From NCBI RefSeq assembly GCF_900177375.1, contig NZ_FWZU01000001.1, forward strand, positions 558,001 through 622,000: 64,000 bases of DNA. Reading direction: 5' to 3'. Within the stretch, counting starts at the first letter, position 1. Each line of letters opens with the position of its first letter. A program made the translations under genes and the position numbers. This document shows, in pieces, positions 7,332-15,457 of this stretch. This stretch comes from Desulfovibrio gilichinskyi. Its GTDB lineage: Bacteria; Desulfobacterota; Desulfovibrionia; Desulfovibrionales; Desulfovibrionaceae. Below the pieces are notes generated by a model that made no database searches, had not been told where the DNA came from, and saw only the letters and a program-made list of their open reading frames with translations.

Positions 7332-9110
7332 CTATGTTCGATCGGCAAAGGGCAGTTTAATGGTGAATTTAGTCCAAGAACCGGGTTTTGATTGTACTTC
7401 CAGAGATCCATTATGCTGGTTGACTATAATGAAATATGAGATAGAAAGGCCCAGTCCCGTACCTTTGCCAATTTCTTTTGTGGTATAAAAAGGTTCAAAA
7501 ATTCTTTTTCGATCTTGTTCGCCAATACCTGTGCCACTATCTTCTATCTCAATAATAGCTATCTCATTTTGTTGACTTATCCTGCATATAAAGCGTGGCT
7601 TATCGTCAGAATATTCTTTTCCCGACATAGATTCAGCTCCGTTCTTTAATATATTAAGAAGTACTTGCTGAATTTCATTACCTTCGCATTTGATAGCAGG
7701 TATGTTCCGGTCATAGTCTTTAATAATTTCAATTTTTTTAAAATCATATTTTTTGTTCAAATTGTAATCGTTTTCAATCAGTTCCAGAGTATTATCTAAA
7801 AGATCAATTAAACTATGCTCGGTAAAATTTGATTCACTTTTACGACTGAAATTTAAAACGTTGCTGATGATTAAAGACGCTCGATGCCCGGCGTTGATTA
7901 TACCGTCAACCATGCGTGGTATTTCGCGCCGGGTGAGGTATTCTTGTAAATTTGGCAAAGATATATTACACTTTTGAGCTGTATCACTGTTTTTTTCAAG
8001 GTCACCAAAGAGACGGTTTTTAATATTGTATGCATATCCTATAATACCGGCTAACGGGTTATTGATTTCGTGGGCCATCCCGGCCGCAAGGCCGCCAATT
8101 GACATCATCTTTTCTGATTGAATCATCATCTTTTCCAGATTTATCCGATCCGTGACATCATCAATGCGAATTACCGCTCCGCTAACTCCGTTTTCGACTA
8201 AAGGATAGATAGTGAGGTCTTCGTATTTTGTTTCGTTATTAATGATACAGGGCTTGGCACTTTCCAGTTTTTTTTGTCTAGTTGCTATGGCAAGTTTTAT
8301 TTTATCCATTTCCGAGGATAGTCGGGGAAGAACTTTTTCCAAGGGCTGCCCGACAGCCTGCTTAGATGCCAAACTTGATACCTGTTCGGCTCCCTTGTTC
8401 CATTGGGTAATTATTCCATCAAGATTAACACCGATCAGAGCAGAGGGCATTGAATCGATTATGTTGGAAAGGTAGTTTTGTAAGTTACGAAGTTCTTTTT
8501 CTGCAATCTTTCTTTGCGAAATTTCTTGTTTGTATTTCATACTGCTGGAGGCTAATTCTGATAAGAAATCAGCCAGAGCAGTGTTGTATTTTAATGTTTG
8601 TTGTACTTGTTCTCTTGTAAATCTTGGAATTTCAGCGAGAGCTTCAAGGTATTTTTCTTTGTCGAATCCTAATCTTTCTGCCTGATTAATAAAAAAGCTT
8701 ATATCTGGTTCTTCATTTATATAAAAAAATTGTCCAAGAAAAAAAGTGGCTATGTGTGTGCCCATGCAATGTACCGGTACACCTATATCCCATAGCCCAT
8801 TGCGACATTTATTAGCGAAGTATTGGCCATGTTTAATTTTATCAGTGATGGCTGTATCGCTCGCAATACATTTGGCATTTGTTTCTGGATGAACTCTATG
8901 AAAATCTGTACATATCTTTTGCCATCCGGCATCTGCGTATACTTCCCCCGTGATTGCATCTATTATTCCGGATGGCATTCCTGTCGCACTATAACTTACT
9001 TCAAGCATTTTCTGAAGTTCATCAAATTTAATTAAATCTTTGAATAACAGCTTAGGAGCCTCTTCATTTTCAGGGGTTGCATAATGATTTTTATCAATTG
9101 GTTTAGCCAT
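7332..9110 (-). CDS. Sensor histidine kinase with PocR and PAS domains
   Basis: A 592-residue cytosolic kinase. Residues about 20-165 form a PocR ligand-binding domain, with conserved cysteines (QKICTDFHRVHPETNAKC, then NKCRNGLWD and CMGTHIATFF). A PAS domain follows (about 205-320). The HisKA phosphoacceptor is in GMAHEINNPLAG around residue 345. The HATPase domain has an N box (NILKNGAESM) and G boxes (EDSGTGIG and GKGTGLGLSIS). No transmembrane helix is visible, so it senses an internal small molecule. PocR domains elsewhere are proposed to bind hydrocarbon-derived compounds. No response regulator is adjacent. A long insert lies between H box and N box (about 365-400). Confidence 0.88.
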   Translation of the reverse strand: MAKPIDKNHYATPENEEAPKLLFKDLIKFDELQKMLEVSYSATGMPSGIIDAITGEVYADAGWQKICTDFHRVHPETNAKCIASDTAITDKIKHGQYFANKCRNGLWDIGVPVHCMGTHIATFFLGQFFYINEEPDISFFINQAERLGFDKEKYLEALAEIPRFTREQVQQTLKYNTALADFLSELASSSMKYKQEISQRKIAEKELRNLQNYLSNIIDSMPSALIGVNLDGIITQWNKGAEQVSSLASKQAVGQPLEKVLPRLSSEMDKIKLAIATRQKKLESAKPCIINNETKYEDLTIYPLVENGVSGAVIRIDDVTDRINLEKMMIQSEKMMSIGGLAAGMAHEINNPLAGIIGYAYNIKNRLFGDLEKNSDTAQKCNISLPNLQEYLTRREIPRMVDGIINAGHRASLIISNVLNFSRKSESNFTEHSLIDLLDNTLELIENDYNLNKKYDFKKIEIIKDYDRNIPAIKCEGNEIQQVLLNILKNGAESMSGKEYSDDKPRFICRISQQNEIAIIEIEDSGTGIGEQDRKRIFEPFYTTKEIGKGTGLGLSISYFIIVNQHNGSLEVQSKPGSWTKFTIKLPFADRT

Positions 9111-9359
9111 AAAGGACTCTTGTAGATGACTGCTGATTTATTTAAATGTTGTTAATTTTATACGGATAGTTAAGTAATATTAAATCATGCTACAAAATTT
9201 ATGTCTAGTAATTGTGCGTCATTCAGTTGAACATATCGGCTTAGAATTAGCAGATCATCGCAGTTGACCGAAAGAAGGTCGACAGCTAAAAGGTGATTAA
9301 AATTTAGTCGGCAGTAAAAAAATGTTATATAAAATATATATGTTGCCTAAGGAGGCAAA

Positions 9360-10721
9360 ATGAATTCGCTTCCATGTGTATTAACGATAGCCGGGTCGGA
9401 TTCCGGCGGTGGTGCCGGGATTCAAGCTGACCTTAAAACAATATCCATGTTAGGCTGTTACGGAGCAAGTGCCATTACGGCCATTACTGCTCAGAATACA
9501 GTTACAGTGTCCGGTATTGAGCCTGTAACTCCGGAATTTGTCGCATTACAGATTGAAACGGTTTGTGCCGATATTAATGTTAAAGCTGCAAAGACTGGTA
9601 TGTTGTTTTCTGCTTCGATAATAAAATCTGTCGCAACGGCTTTAGCCGGCAAATCTTTTCCACTTGTTGTTGATCCTGTCTGCGTTGCAACCAGCGGTGC
9701 AAGACTTCTTAAGGAAGATGCAGTGGAAGCAATGAAGAGATTGTTTCCATTAGCTGATCTAATTACTCCTAACATACCGGAAGCAGAGCTTTTTGCGGAT
9801 ATGGAAATTAAAACCCGTGAAGACGTATTCAAAGCAATTGAAATTCTCCTTGAAACGGGACCGAAAGCCGTTTTGATTAAAGGCGGGCATTTTGATTCTG
9901 TTGCGGCAACGGATTGGCTTGGTATTAAAGGTCAAAAACCGATTCCTTTCATGCAGCAGCGGGTTAAAACTAAAAATACTCATGGCACAGGATGCACTCT
10001 TTCCGCTGCGATAGCTTCCGGTCTGGCAAAAGGGCAGAATCTTGTTACCGCAATTTTAGGAGCTCAAAAATATCTGAATCTTGCCCTCCGTGCCGGGTTT
10101 AACCTTGGTGAAGGCGGCGGGCCTCCAAATCACCTTGCACCTATGTTGATTACTGGTATGAAAGAGAGCGTTTTGTCAGATCTGCATGAATGTGGATTAC
10201 GGCTGACTAAAATGGACGGACTTTATAAGTTAATTCCAGAGAGCCGGATGAATGTTGCCGCGGCCCTTCCTTGCGCTTCTGAGATAGATGATGTCGCAGC
10301 ATTTACCGGGCGTATTGGATGCACCCGCAAGGGGGAAATTATTGTAGGCGGTTCTCCGGCTTTCGGAGCATCAGCACATATGGCAAAAGTTGTTCTTTGC
10401 GCCAGGAAACATAACCCCGAGATTAACTGTGCTGTCGGCATTAAGTATGATGATCAAATTTTAGCCGCTGTTGCAAAGTGCGGCTTCGTTGAAGCATGGT
10501 TTGATCTTGCAGATAAACCTGACAACTTGAATAGAGAGATCGGAAGTCATCTTGAATGGGGAACATGTGAGGCTCTTGCACATCATGATGATGTAACCAA
10601 AGTGGATGTTGTCTGCGATCCCGGGGATATTGGGGTTGAGCCTTTTGTAAGAATTTTAGGAAAGGATTTTCAAGACCTTGAAGAAAAACTTAAGCGTTTA
10701 ATCGGATTTTTGAAAAACTAA
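9360..10721 (+). CDS. thiDN: Fused HMP(-P) kinase and ThiN-type thiamine-phosphate synthase
   Basis: A 453-residue two-domain thiamine enzyme. Residues 1-265 are ThiD, which phosphorylates hydroxymethylpyrimidine twice. They carry AGSDSGGGAGIQADLKT at the substrate end, and KNTHGTGCTLSAAIASG with the anion hole and catalytic region. Residues about 280-450 are a ThiN domain, which replaces ThiE as thiamine-phosphate synthase in archaea and some bacteria. The ATG follows an AAGGAGG-like site. No thi-box riboswitch hallmarks are seen upstream. The 250 bases before the gene contain a small hairpin, GTTGACC (9263-9269) with GGTCGAC (9277-9283), of unknown role. Confidence 0.9.
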   Translation: MNSLPCVLTIAGSDSGGGAGIQADLKTISMLGCYGASAITAITAQNTVTVSGIEPVTPEFVALQIETVCADINVKAAKTGMLFSASIIKSVATALAGKSFPLVVDPVCVATSGARLLKEDAVEAMKRLFPLADLITPNIPEAELFADMEIKTREDVFKAIEILLETGPKAVLIKGGHFDSVAATDWLGIKGQKPIPFMQQRVKTKNTHGTGCTLSAAIASGLAKGQNLVTAILGAQKYLNLALRAGFNLGEGGGPPNHLAPMLITGMKESVLSDLHECGLRLTKMDGLYKLIPESRMNVAAALPCASEIDDVAAFTGRIGCTRKGEIIVGGSPAFGASAHMAKVVLCARKHNPEINCAVGIKYDDQILAAVAKCGFVEAWFDLADKPDNLNREIGSHLEWGTCEALAHHDDVTKVDVVCDPGDIGVEPFVRILGKDFQDLEEKLKRLIGFLKN

Positions 10722-10763
10722 GTACAAAAACGTAGGAAATGTTAACATAAAGTGTAATTTTGG

Positions 10764-10790
10764 TTGACAATGTTTAACGGTCTCTATATT
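10764..10790 (+). promoter_or_regulatory. Candidate promoter of tRNA-Leu
   Basis: A perfect TTGACA (10764-10769) and TATATT (10785-10790) lie about 80 bases before the tRNA gene. The 15-base spacing is shorter than the usual 17, so the call is moderate. Confidence 0.45.
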
Positions 10791-10871
10791 AACCATCTTC
10801 TGTCGCCGCGGTTCTAAACTCAATCTTATTGATTAAGTGTAATTACCGTGTAATAATAGACAAAACTGGTT

Positions 10872-10955
10872 GCGAGAGTGGCGGAATTGGTAGACGCACT
10901 GGATTTAGGATCCAGCGGCTAGTCCGTGAGAGTTCGAGTCTCTCCTTTCGCACCA
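10872..10955 (+). tRNA. tRNA-Leu (anticodon UAG)
   Basis: An 84-nucleotide class II tRNA with encoded CCA (10953-10955). The acceptor stem is GCGAGAG against CTTTCGC, the anticodon stem is CTGGA/TCCAG with loop TTTAGGA (anticodon TAG), and the T arm is GAGAG-TTCGAGT-CTCTC. The extra arm of leucine tRNAs is visible (CGGCTAGTCCGTG). It lies at the left edge of a stretch with phage remnants, as expected for an integration target, but no second copy of its 3' end was found. Confidence 0.97.
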
Positions 10956-10969
10956 ACCAGAATAAAAAC

Positions 10970-11017
10970 AGCTCCTTAGATAGATGTTTAGTACATCAGT
11001 CTTGGGAGCTTTTTTTA
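10970..11017 (+). terminator. Terminator after tRNA-Leu
   Basis: AGCTCC (10970-10975) pairs with GGAGCT (11005-11010) across an AT-rich loop and is followed by seven T. It lies just downstream of tRNA-Leu. Confidence 0.7.
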
Positions 11018-11134
11018 TGGGTTTTGCCCTTATTTCTCCCCCTCAAGAGTTTGTTGGTTATATTTGAAGGTGAAAAATTGTGGTTTAAGCTCGTGTTGCT
11101 ACGGTCAAATCAGGTCCTGTAGCTTGGGGCTTAA

Positions 11135-11687
11135 ATGAGTACGCTTGCGCCTCCCAATAATCTTGAGCTTGAAAGGGCTGCTCTTGGTGCTGTTTTACGT
11201 AGCAGTGGACAAAATATTGATTCGCTGCTTCCTATCTTAAAATCACCTGATCATTTTTACAGTCCAGTTCACCAGGATCTATGGCGGACTATTCTGGCCA
11301 TGCATCGTGACCAGATCCCCGTAGATATAGTAACGCTTAATGATCGGCTTATTAAAAACGGTCGATCAGATGCTTGTGGCGCAGCTTGGGCAGAATCTTA
11401 TTGAACATGCTTATTCAGGTGACGCGGATCCGGCTGAGTTCGCTGTGTCTGCTCAAGGTGTAATTGATTCTGTTCTGGAAGGGCGCATTGATGTGACCGC
11501 GCAGAAGCCGTCCGAGATCATACGTGGATATGTAAAGTATCTTGAGGATCTGGAAAAGCGGGGCGGTTATGGTATGGTTGTCAGGCCGGTTGAAATTGTT
11601 ACGGGGCTGGAGAACATCGGCAAGCTGTTCGGAGTGGGGCGCAACACTGTACGGATTTGGCAGAAGGACAAGGGCGCACCTAAGTAA
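11135..11687 (+). pseudogene. Remnant of a phage-type DnaB helicase N-domain gene, fused to an HTH segment
   Basis: The first frame (11135-11404) encodes the N-terminal DnaB domain, with LELERAALGAVLRSS and then DIVTLNDRLIKNG, but it runs into a stop after SDACGAAWAESY. The next frame (from about 11370 to 11687) picks up later DnaB N-domain sequence (LGQNLIEHAYSGDADPAEF). The break fits a deletion of a few tens of codons with a frameshift. The second frame then leaves DnaB and ends in a helix-turn-helix-like stretch (LENIGKLFGVGRNTVRIW). The ATPase domain is gone. This is decayed prophage DNA beside the tRNA gene. Its 3' end overlaps the convergent antitoxin gene by 8 bases. Confidence 0.7.
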
Positions 11688-11943
11688 TCTTAACGATATA
11701 CCCGAGTCTGACCAGCCAAGTAAAAAGTCTATCTGTTGTTGCGAGGGTAATATTTCCTCTTAATATTTTCGATAAGGTCGGCTGATCTGTGCCGCAAATC
11801 TCTGCCGCCATGGTCTGGGTGATTCCACGAACCTTGATGGCATTTTGAATTTCCATGATGATATTAGCCTTGTAGGTTAACTCTTCCGGTTGTTCTAAGC
11901 CAAGGTCTGCAAACACATTTCCTGATCCAGCTTCTATTGTCAT
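11680..11943 (-). CDS. XRE-family antitoxin (HigA-like)
   Basis: An 87-residue protein with an HTH_37/XRE DNA-binding domain. Its recognition region is ITQTMAAEICGTDQPTLSK, after an N-terminal LTYKANIIMEIQNAIK helix. It lies 24 bases downstream of a HigB/Gp49-like toxin gene on the same strand. Toxin-before-antitoxin is the order typical of HigBA systems. The protein would bind and neutralise the toxin and repress the operon. Length is normal for this family and the domain looks complete. Confidence 0.8.
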   Translation of the reverse strand: MTIEAGSGNVFADLGLEQPEELTYKANIIMEIQNAIKVRGITQTMAAEICGTDQPTLSKILRGNITLATTDRLFTWLVRLGYIVKIT

Positions 11944-11967
11944 AGTGGATACCTCTAATTATTCTGT

Positions 11968-12318
11968 TTATTCTTTATCTGCTTTCAAAGTTTCTTTGTA
12001 TCTGGCTTGAATCTTATCAATATCGGCTTTCGGGGTAGCTTTGCCGCTTTTTGATTTCATTTGAAATGACTGCAAGACATATACTCCTTTATCGAGCTTA
12101 GCCACGTACATGGTTCTAAATGTATCCGTGTCATGGTCTATGCTGATTTCAATTACACCGGAGCCGCCTTGTTTAAACGCTTTAGCGTTCTCCGGCGTTC
12201 TTCCGTCCTGAACTACATGCAGAGCGTATCCTACACATTGCCTTACTTCTACAGGTTGCCCGAGAAGATCTTTAAGGCTGGTTCCGACCCAGAACAGCTG
12301 ACGTTGATTTACACTCAT
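11968..12318 (-). CDS. HigB/Gp49-family toxin (putative mRNA interferase)
   Basis: About 116 residues of the phage-derived Gp49-like/HigB family. The characteristic segments are present: FWVGTSLKDLL near the start, GYALHVVQDG, then VYVLQSFQMKSKSGKATPK, which corresponds to the family's YVLHxFxKKSxxGxxTP. Such toxins cleave mRNA on ribosomes. The frame stays open upstream to 12441, but family homology begins just after the ATG at 12318, so that start is chosen. An ATG at 12330 is the alternative, and neither has a good Shine-Dalgarno. The XRE antitoxin gene follows after 24 bases. The pair sits among phage debris, so horizontal origin is likely. Confidence 0.75.
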   Translation of the reverse strand: MSVNQRQLFWVGTSLKDLLGQPVEVRQCVGYALHVVQDGRTPENAKAFKQGGSGVIEISIDHDTDTFRTMYVAKLDKGVYVLQSFQMKSKSGKATPKADIDKIQARYKETLKADKE

Positions 12319-12453
12319 GGGTTTAATCATGGTAAATTTGCCATAACGGCAAGATGTTTTTGTGCGAAGACGCATGTGCTTTGGGAGTGGAGTAAGGAGA
12401 ATACTTGGGTTGGGGATTATCATGTTTGTTAATTTAACCAATCTTGATTTTAG

Positions 12454-12600
12454 TGTGGTCGTTTTGTGACTATAACTCGTAACGATGGAACATTCCTTGG
12501 AGCACCCAAGGATGAAATAATGTTGCGCCCGGGAGACATGCTGGTTGTCTATGGAAAACTCCCGAATTGAGAAATTGGATGAGCGGCGGCGCAGAACCGC
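12454..12600 (+). pseudogene. C-terminal fragment of a TrkA-C (RCK_C) domain transporter or channel protein
   Basis: The frame after the stop at 12451-12453 reads FVTITRNDGTFLGAPKDEI and then LRPGDMLVVYGK, the closing half of a TrkA-C domain (strands ending in GD-x-L-x-VYG). It stops at 12568-12570. The +1 frame continues with RIEKLDERRRRTAEKHYR, a charged tail like that of TrkA-C proteins, so there is also a frameshift. There is no start and no N-terminal domain. The fragment lies head to head with the toxin gene and runs into the convergent permease gene. Confidence 0.6.
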
Positions 12601-12609
12601 AGAAAAACA

Positions 12610-13812
12610 TTACAGAGGAAGAAATACTCCTACAACAAGCCAGCCATAGGCAGCCAGGGAAACCCCCAGGAGGATTCGGTCACCTATTGTAGCAGATCCA
12701 TGTGACATTTCGGCGTGCCCGGCCAGTCGCTTCCAGCCCCAGAAAACGACTGAAAGCGTGATGAACGCCAGATTCAGTGCCAGAGTTAAGTCAACGGCAA
12801 AAAAGGTCCGGTCCGAAATCATACGCGCGGGAGCACCGCCCGGCAACAGGTCGAAGGCGGCAAAACCATAGTGCAGTATCACCGAGGTGGAAACGAGCAC
12901 GAAAAGCAGTACTGCCATCAAGTACATGGCCATCTTCCAGCCATAATAGCGAGCCTGTATACGGAGTATTGGAAAAACTACTAAATCGCTGAAGATGAAG
13001 GCCATGACTCCAGCAAAACTGACGCCATTGTTGAACAGCACCGCTGCCAGGGGGATATTGCCCATGGAGCCTATGAAGGTAAAAAAAGCGGCAATCGGCC
13101 CGACCACTGCTTGGGCCAGTACCTGCCAGAAGGCCGGATCGGCTACGTCCGAACTGATGAAAAGCACCTGAAAGAACGCCCTCGGCACAAAGGCGGAAAT
13201 AATACCGGCCACGGTAAAACCGATGGTCACGTCCTTCCAGACCATATCCCACTCCATGACATAACGGTGGGCGACCCGATGCCATCCTTCGCTGGAGGTT
13301 ATGAGCTTGCGCCAGTCCTGCTCTTCGTCCTCTTCCTCGTCCCCAGTCTGCTCCCGGGCATGTTCACGAGCCTGACTCTCAAGTCCCTTTGGAAGAGTGA
13401 GTCGCACCACAATCCACATGATAAGTATAAGAAGGATACCTCCGATATATTCTCCAGCCACGAACTGCCAAGACAGAAAAACACCAATGATGATTCCGAG
13501 CTCCACGACAAGATTGGTGGAGGCCAGCATGAACGCCAACGCGGGCACCAACCCTGCTCCTTTGACAAAAAGCGAACGGGTGGTGGAAAGGGCTGCAAAA
13601 CTGCATGAGCTGGAGATAAAACCAAAAAAAGTCCCCAGCGTTACGCTGCCTACTGAGGTTTCTCCCATACCCTGTTTCATCCTCTTGCGGGTCATGAACA
13701 CCTGGATCATGCTACTGACCAGATAACCAAGTCCAAAAGCCCAGAATGCCATCCAGAACAGACCCAGGGATGTCACAGCCGCTTCATGCCACAATGTAAA
13801 AAAAATCTTCAT
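12610..13812 (-). CDS. Permease of the COG0701 (ArsP/UPF0718) family
   Basis: A 400-residue polytopic membrane protein with about eight to nine hydrophobic segments in two halves, separated by a very acidic cytosolic loop (residues about 155-180, QTGDEEEDEEQDW). The first half has the family's FGFISSSCSFAALSTTRSL and the second has FIGSMGNIPLAAVLFNNGVSF, the repeated signature of COG0701 permeases, which export organoarsenicals or other metal compounds where known. The S-S-C-S-F cysteine is conserved. The ribosome site is AAAGGAGAG. Its base composition is visibly richer in G+C than its neighbours, a sign of transfer. The next gene upstream encodes a ZraP-like metal-resistance protein on the same strand. 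Confidence 0.85.
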   Translation of the reverse strand: MKIFFTLWHEAAVTSLGLFWMAFWAFGLGYLVSSMIQVFMTRKRMKQGMGETSVGSVTLGTFFGFISSSCSFAALSTTRSLFVKGAGLVPALAFMLASTNLVVELGIIIGVFLSWQFVAGEYIGGILLILIMWIVVRLTLPKGLESQAREHAREQTGDEEEDEEQDWRKLITSSEGWHRVAHRYVMEWDMVWKDVTIGFTVAGIISAFVPRAFFQVLFISSDVADPAFWQVLAQAVVGPIAAFFTFIGSMGNIPLAAVLFNNGVSFAGVMAFIFSDLVVFPILRIQARYYGWKMAMYLMAVLLFVLVSTSVILHYGFAAFDLLPGGAPARMISDRTFFAVDLTLALNLAFITLSVVFWGWKRLAGHAEMSHGSATIGDRILLGVSLAAYGWLVVGVFLPL

Positions 13813-13888
13813 GTCTCTCCTTTTGCAACGGACACGTATTAAAGTCTTAAGTATGAAGATAACACAAAATTAGTGCTCATAACAAAAT

Positions 13889-13918
13889 CCGCCCCCTCCG
13901 TTAAATATGGAGAGGGCG
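13889..13918 (-). terminator. Hairpin after the ZraP-like gene
   Basis: GCCCCCTCC (13891-13899) pairs with GGAGAGGGC (13909-13917) with one mismatch. On the minus strand it follows the ZraP-like gene and is trailed by a weak T-rich stretch. Confidence 0.5.
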
Positions 13919-13947
13919 CAGATGCAAGAAAAACATTTTCAATTATA

Positions 13948-14451
13948 TTACTGCATCATACCGCGATTTCCGTATCCTTGTTGAGCGCCGCGTGGAGAAT
14001 ATCGGCCGCCGTCCATCATCATGTCCATCATATCCATCATTCCGCCATGCATCATGCCCATGCCGTAGTAGGATATTCCTTTTTCGCGCATGTCAGCCTG
14101 CATTTCCACTTGAAGCTCATAACACTGAGCTATTAGAGCTCCAACTTCCTTGGCGAGAGCTGTTGTCTGCTTTCTGTTGATTTTATCCTGAGCAAGAATT
14201 CCATTCAGCTGCACTCGCTTTGCCCACATTGCGTCTTTGAGCTTTGCGAAGGAAGGTTGATACTTACTGGTAATTTCCTGAAAGGTCTTCTCCTGCTCGG
14301 GCGTCGGTTGGTAGTTATTCCACATGCTGTTAGATCTCATTCCTCCACCATATCCCATTCCCCCACCTGATCCCATCATCTGCCCAAAGGCAGCTGAAGA
14401 GAAAAGGAGCATAAACATCATACACGAAAACAGAGTGATTTTTTTTGTCAT
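13948..14451 (-). CDS. ZraP/Spy-like periplasmic metal-resistance protein
   Basis: A 167-residue protein with a signal peptide (cleavage near AAFG-Q, residue 23), a Gly/Met-rich N-terminus (QMMGSGGGMGYGGGM), a helical core (about 48-125), and a Met/His/Asp-rich tail (GMGMMHGGMMDMMDMMMDGG). The core starts PTPEQEKTFQEITSKYQPSF, as in ZraP and CpxP/Spy-type proteins with heavy-metal resistance domains. The Met/His clusters suggest copper, zinc or another soft metal. It probably acts as a periplasmic metal-binding chaperone. It lies 135 bases upstream of the COG0701 permease on the same strand, and the two may form a metal-response unit. Confidence 0.8.
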   Translation of the reverse strand: MTKKITLFSCMMFMLLFSSAAFGQMMGSGGGMGYGGGMRSNSMWNNYQPTPEQEKTFQEITSKYQPSFAKLKDAMWAKRVQLNGILAQDKINRKQTTALAKEVGALIAQCYELQVEMQADMREKGISYYGMGMMHGGMMDMMDMMMDGGRYSPRGAQQGYGNRGMMQ

Positions 14452-14618
14452 TGCTAACCCTCCTATAGGTTGTATCTATTTCTAGGCTAACATTGTGCTG
14501 TTTATATTACTACCGTTAATATTTTTTTCATGCTGTTCGAGAAGAAAGTACTGTTGTTAACAACCACCATTTTCTGGCTTTATTTGTTCAGGTGCTTCAA
14601 CATACCTTTATTCCCTAG

Positions 14619-14738
14619 CGTGCTCCGGCAGCTCCTGTGAAGTCGCTAAAAGAGATTAAAGCCGCACAACTAAGATCAGATAATGCTAAAAAAGCAGCGC
14701 AGGCCAGATGGGGAAAGGTTAAGGGAGTAGGGAAGTAG
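14619..14738 (+). pseudogene. Short remnant: C-terminal tail of an unknown protein
   Basis: Within a ~360-base gap, one frame reads PVKSLKEIKAAQLRSDNAKK and then AAQARWGKVKGVGK before a stop at 14736-14738. An upstream stop (14616-14618) leaves no room for a full gene. The Lys/Ala-rich ending resembles tails of small phage or mobile-element proteins, but no family can be named. The rest of the gap (14451-14618) shows nothing. Confidence 0.3.
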
Positions 14739-14770
14739 GAATTGTTAATGGTTTGGAATATGAAAATAGT

Positions 14771-14797
14771 AAACCCCGCGCGAGCGGGGTGCTTTTG
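14771..14797. terminator. Hairpin terminator downstream of the small secreted protein gene
   Basis: CCCCGC (14774-14779) pairs with GCGGGG (14784-14789) around a GCGA tetraloop. T/A-rich sequence lies on both sides, so it may work for either strand. Confidence 0.6.
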
Positions 14798-14812
14798 TTA
14801 TGTTCAGGTATA

Positions 14813-15271
14813 TTAAAATGGCATTCCGTTGTTTACGGGGATACTGAAGCCCCTCGAGGGAGTCTTTTGTGCCCAATCTGCCCATGATACTAACCCTACA
14901 GCATCGTTATCACCGTCTTTGTTTTTCCACTCTATTATAGCATATCCTGTGAAGACTGTATTCAAAGGATATCCTCTAATAATACAGCCTGCGCTTTTCC
15001 CTGCACCAATTTCTGTATCTCCGGCTTGTAAGTTCTCATATTCAACGTTTCCTGCGTAGATTGTTGCGTCTTTATTGTAGATAGATATTTTTACAATAAG
15101 ATCGTGGTCGGTAAAGTTTGAAATTCTTATATGTGAAGATTGGTAGTTTGTTCCGCCGTTATCAAATGCATACCAGTAGGGAACGATTGCCTTACCACTA
15201 CCCGCAAAAGCAAATGATTGAGCCGCAATCAGCATAAAGCATGAAGTCAGTAAGATTTTAAAAACTTTCAT
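14813..15271 (-). CDS. Small secreted protein, paralogue of the 19.9-kb gene
   Basis: A 152-residue protein with a signal peptide ending AFAGSGKAI (cleavage near residue 23). It shares its signal peptide, the opening GSGKAI-P-W, the segment HDLIVKISIY, the segment IIEWKNKDGDND and the last residues NNGMPF with the protein at 19895-20314. The middle differs between the two. The pattern suggests a small beta-sandwich, secreted or exposed, with a variable surface. A good ribosome site (AAAGGAG) precedes the ATG. The family is unknown to me. Confidence 0.75.
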   Translation of the reverse strand: MKVFKILLTSCFMLIAAQSFAFAGSGKAIVPYWYAFDNGGTNYQSSHIRISNFTDHDLIVKISIYNKDATIYAGNVEYENLQAGDTEIGAGKSAGCIIRGYPLNTVFTGYAIIEWKNKDGDNDAVGLVSWADWAQKTPSRGFSIPVNNGMPF

Positions 15272-15457
15272 CGTAAAATCTCCTTTAAAATAAAATGTTT
15301 ACAATATTATAAGACGCATGATTCGTCGTTATATTGTATCTAAATGATTTTCAATAAGATTTTAGATTTAGGGGAGGAGGGGCGTATAAGGTGAACCTTA
15401 GTTGGTCTTGAGAAAATTTTCTGTATAAGATAGGTCAGCCCAATAAAAGGGGTTATT

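Noticed and set aside
9110-9360. TPP riboswitch before thiDN
   Set aside because: The thi-box hallmarks (CTGAGA and ACCTGATC-type segments) are not present; only a small hairpin is seen.
13813-13830. Possible attR: a stretch resembling the 3' end of tRNA-Leu (GTCTCTCCTTT-like)
   Set aside because: On the minus strand this is the Shine-Dalgarno AAAGGAGAG of the permease gene. The similarity is short and imperfect, so it is explained by the ribosome site.
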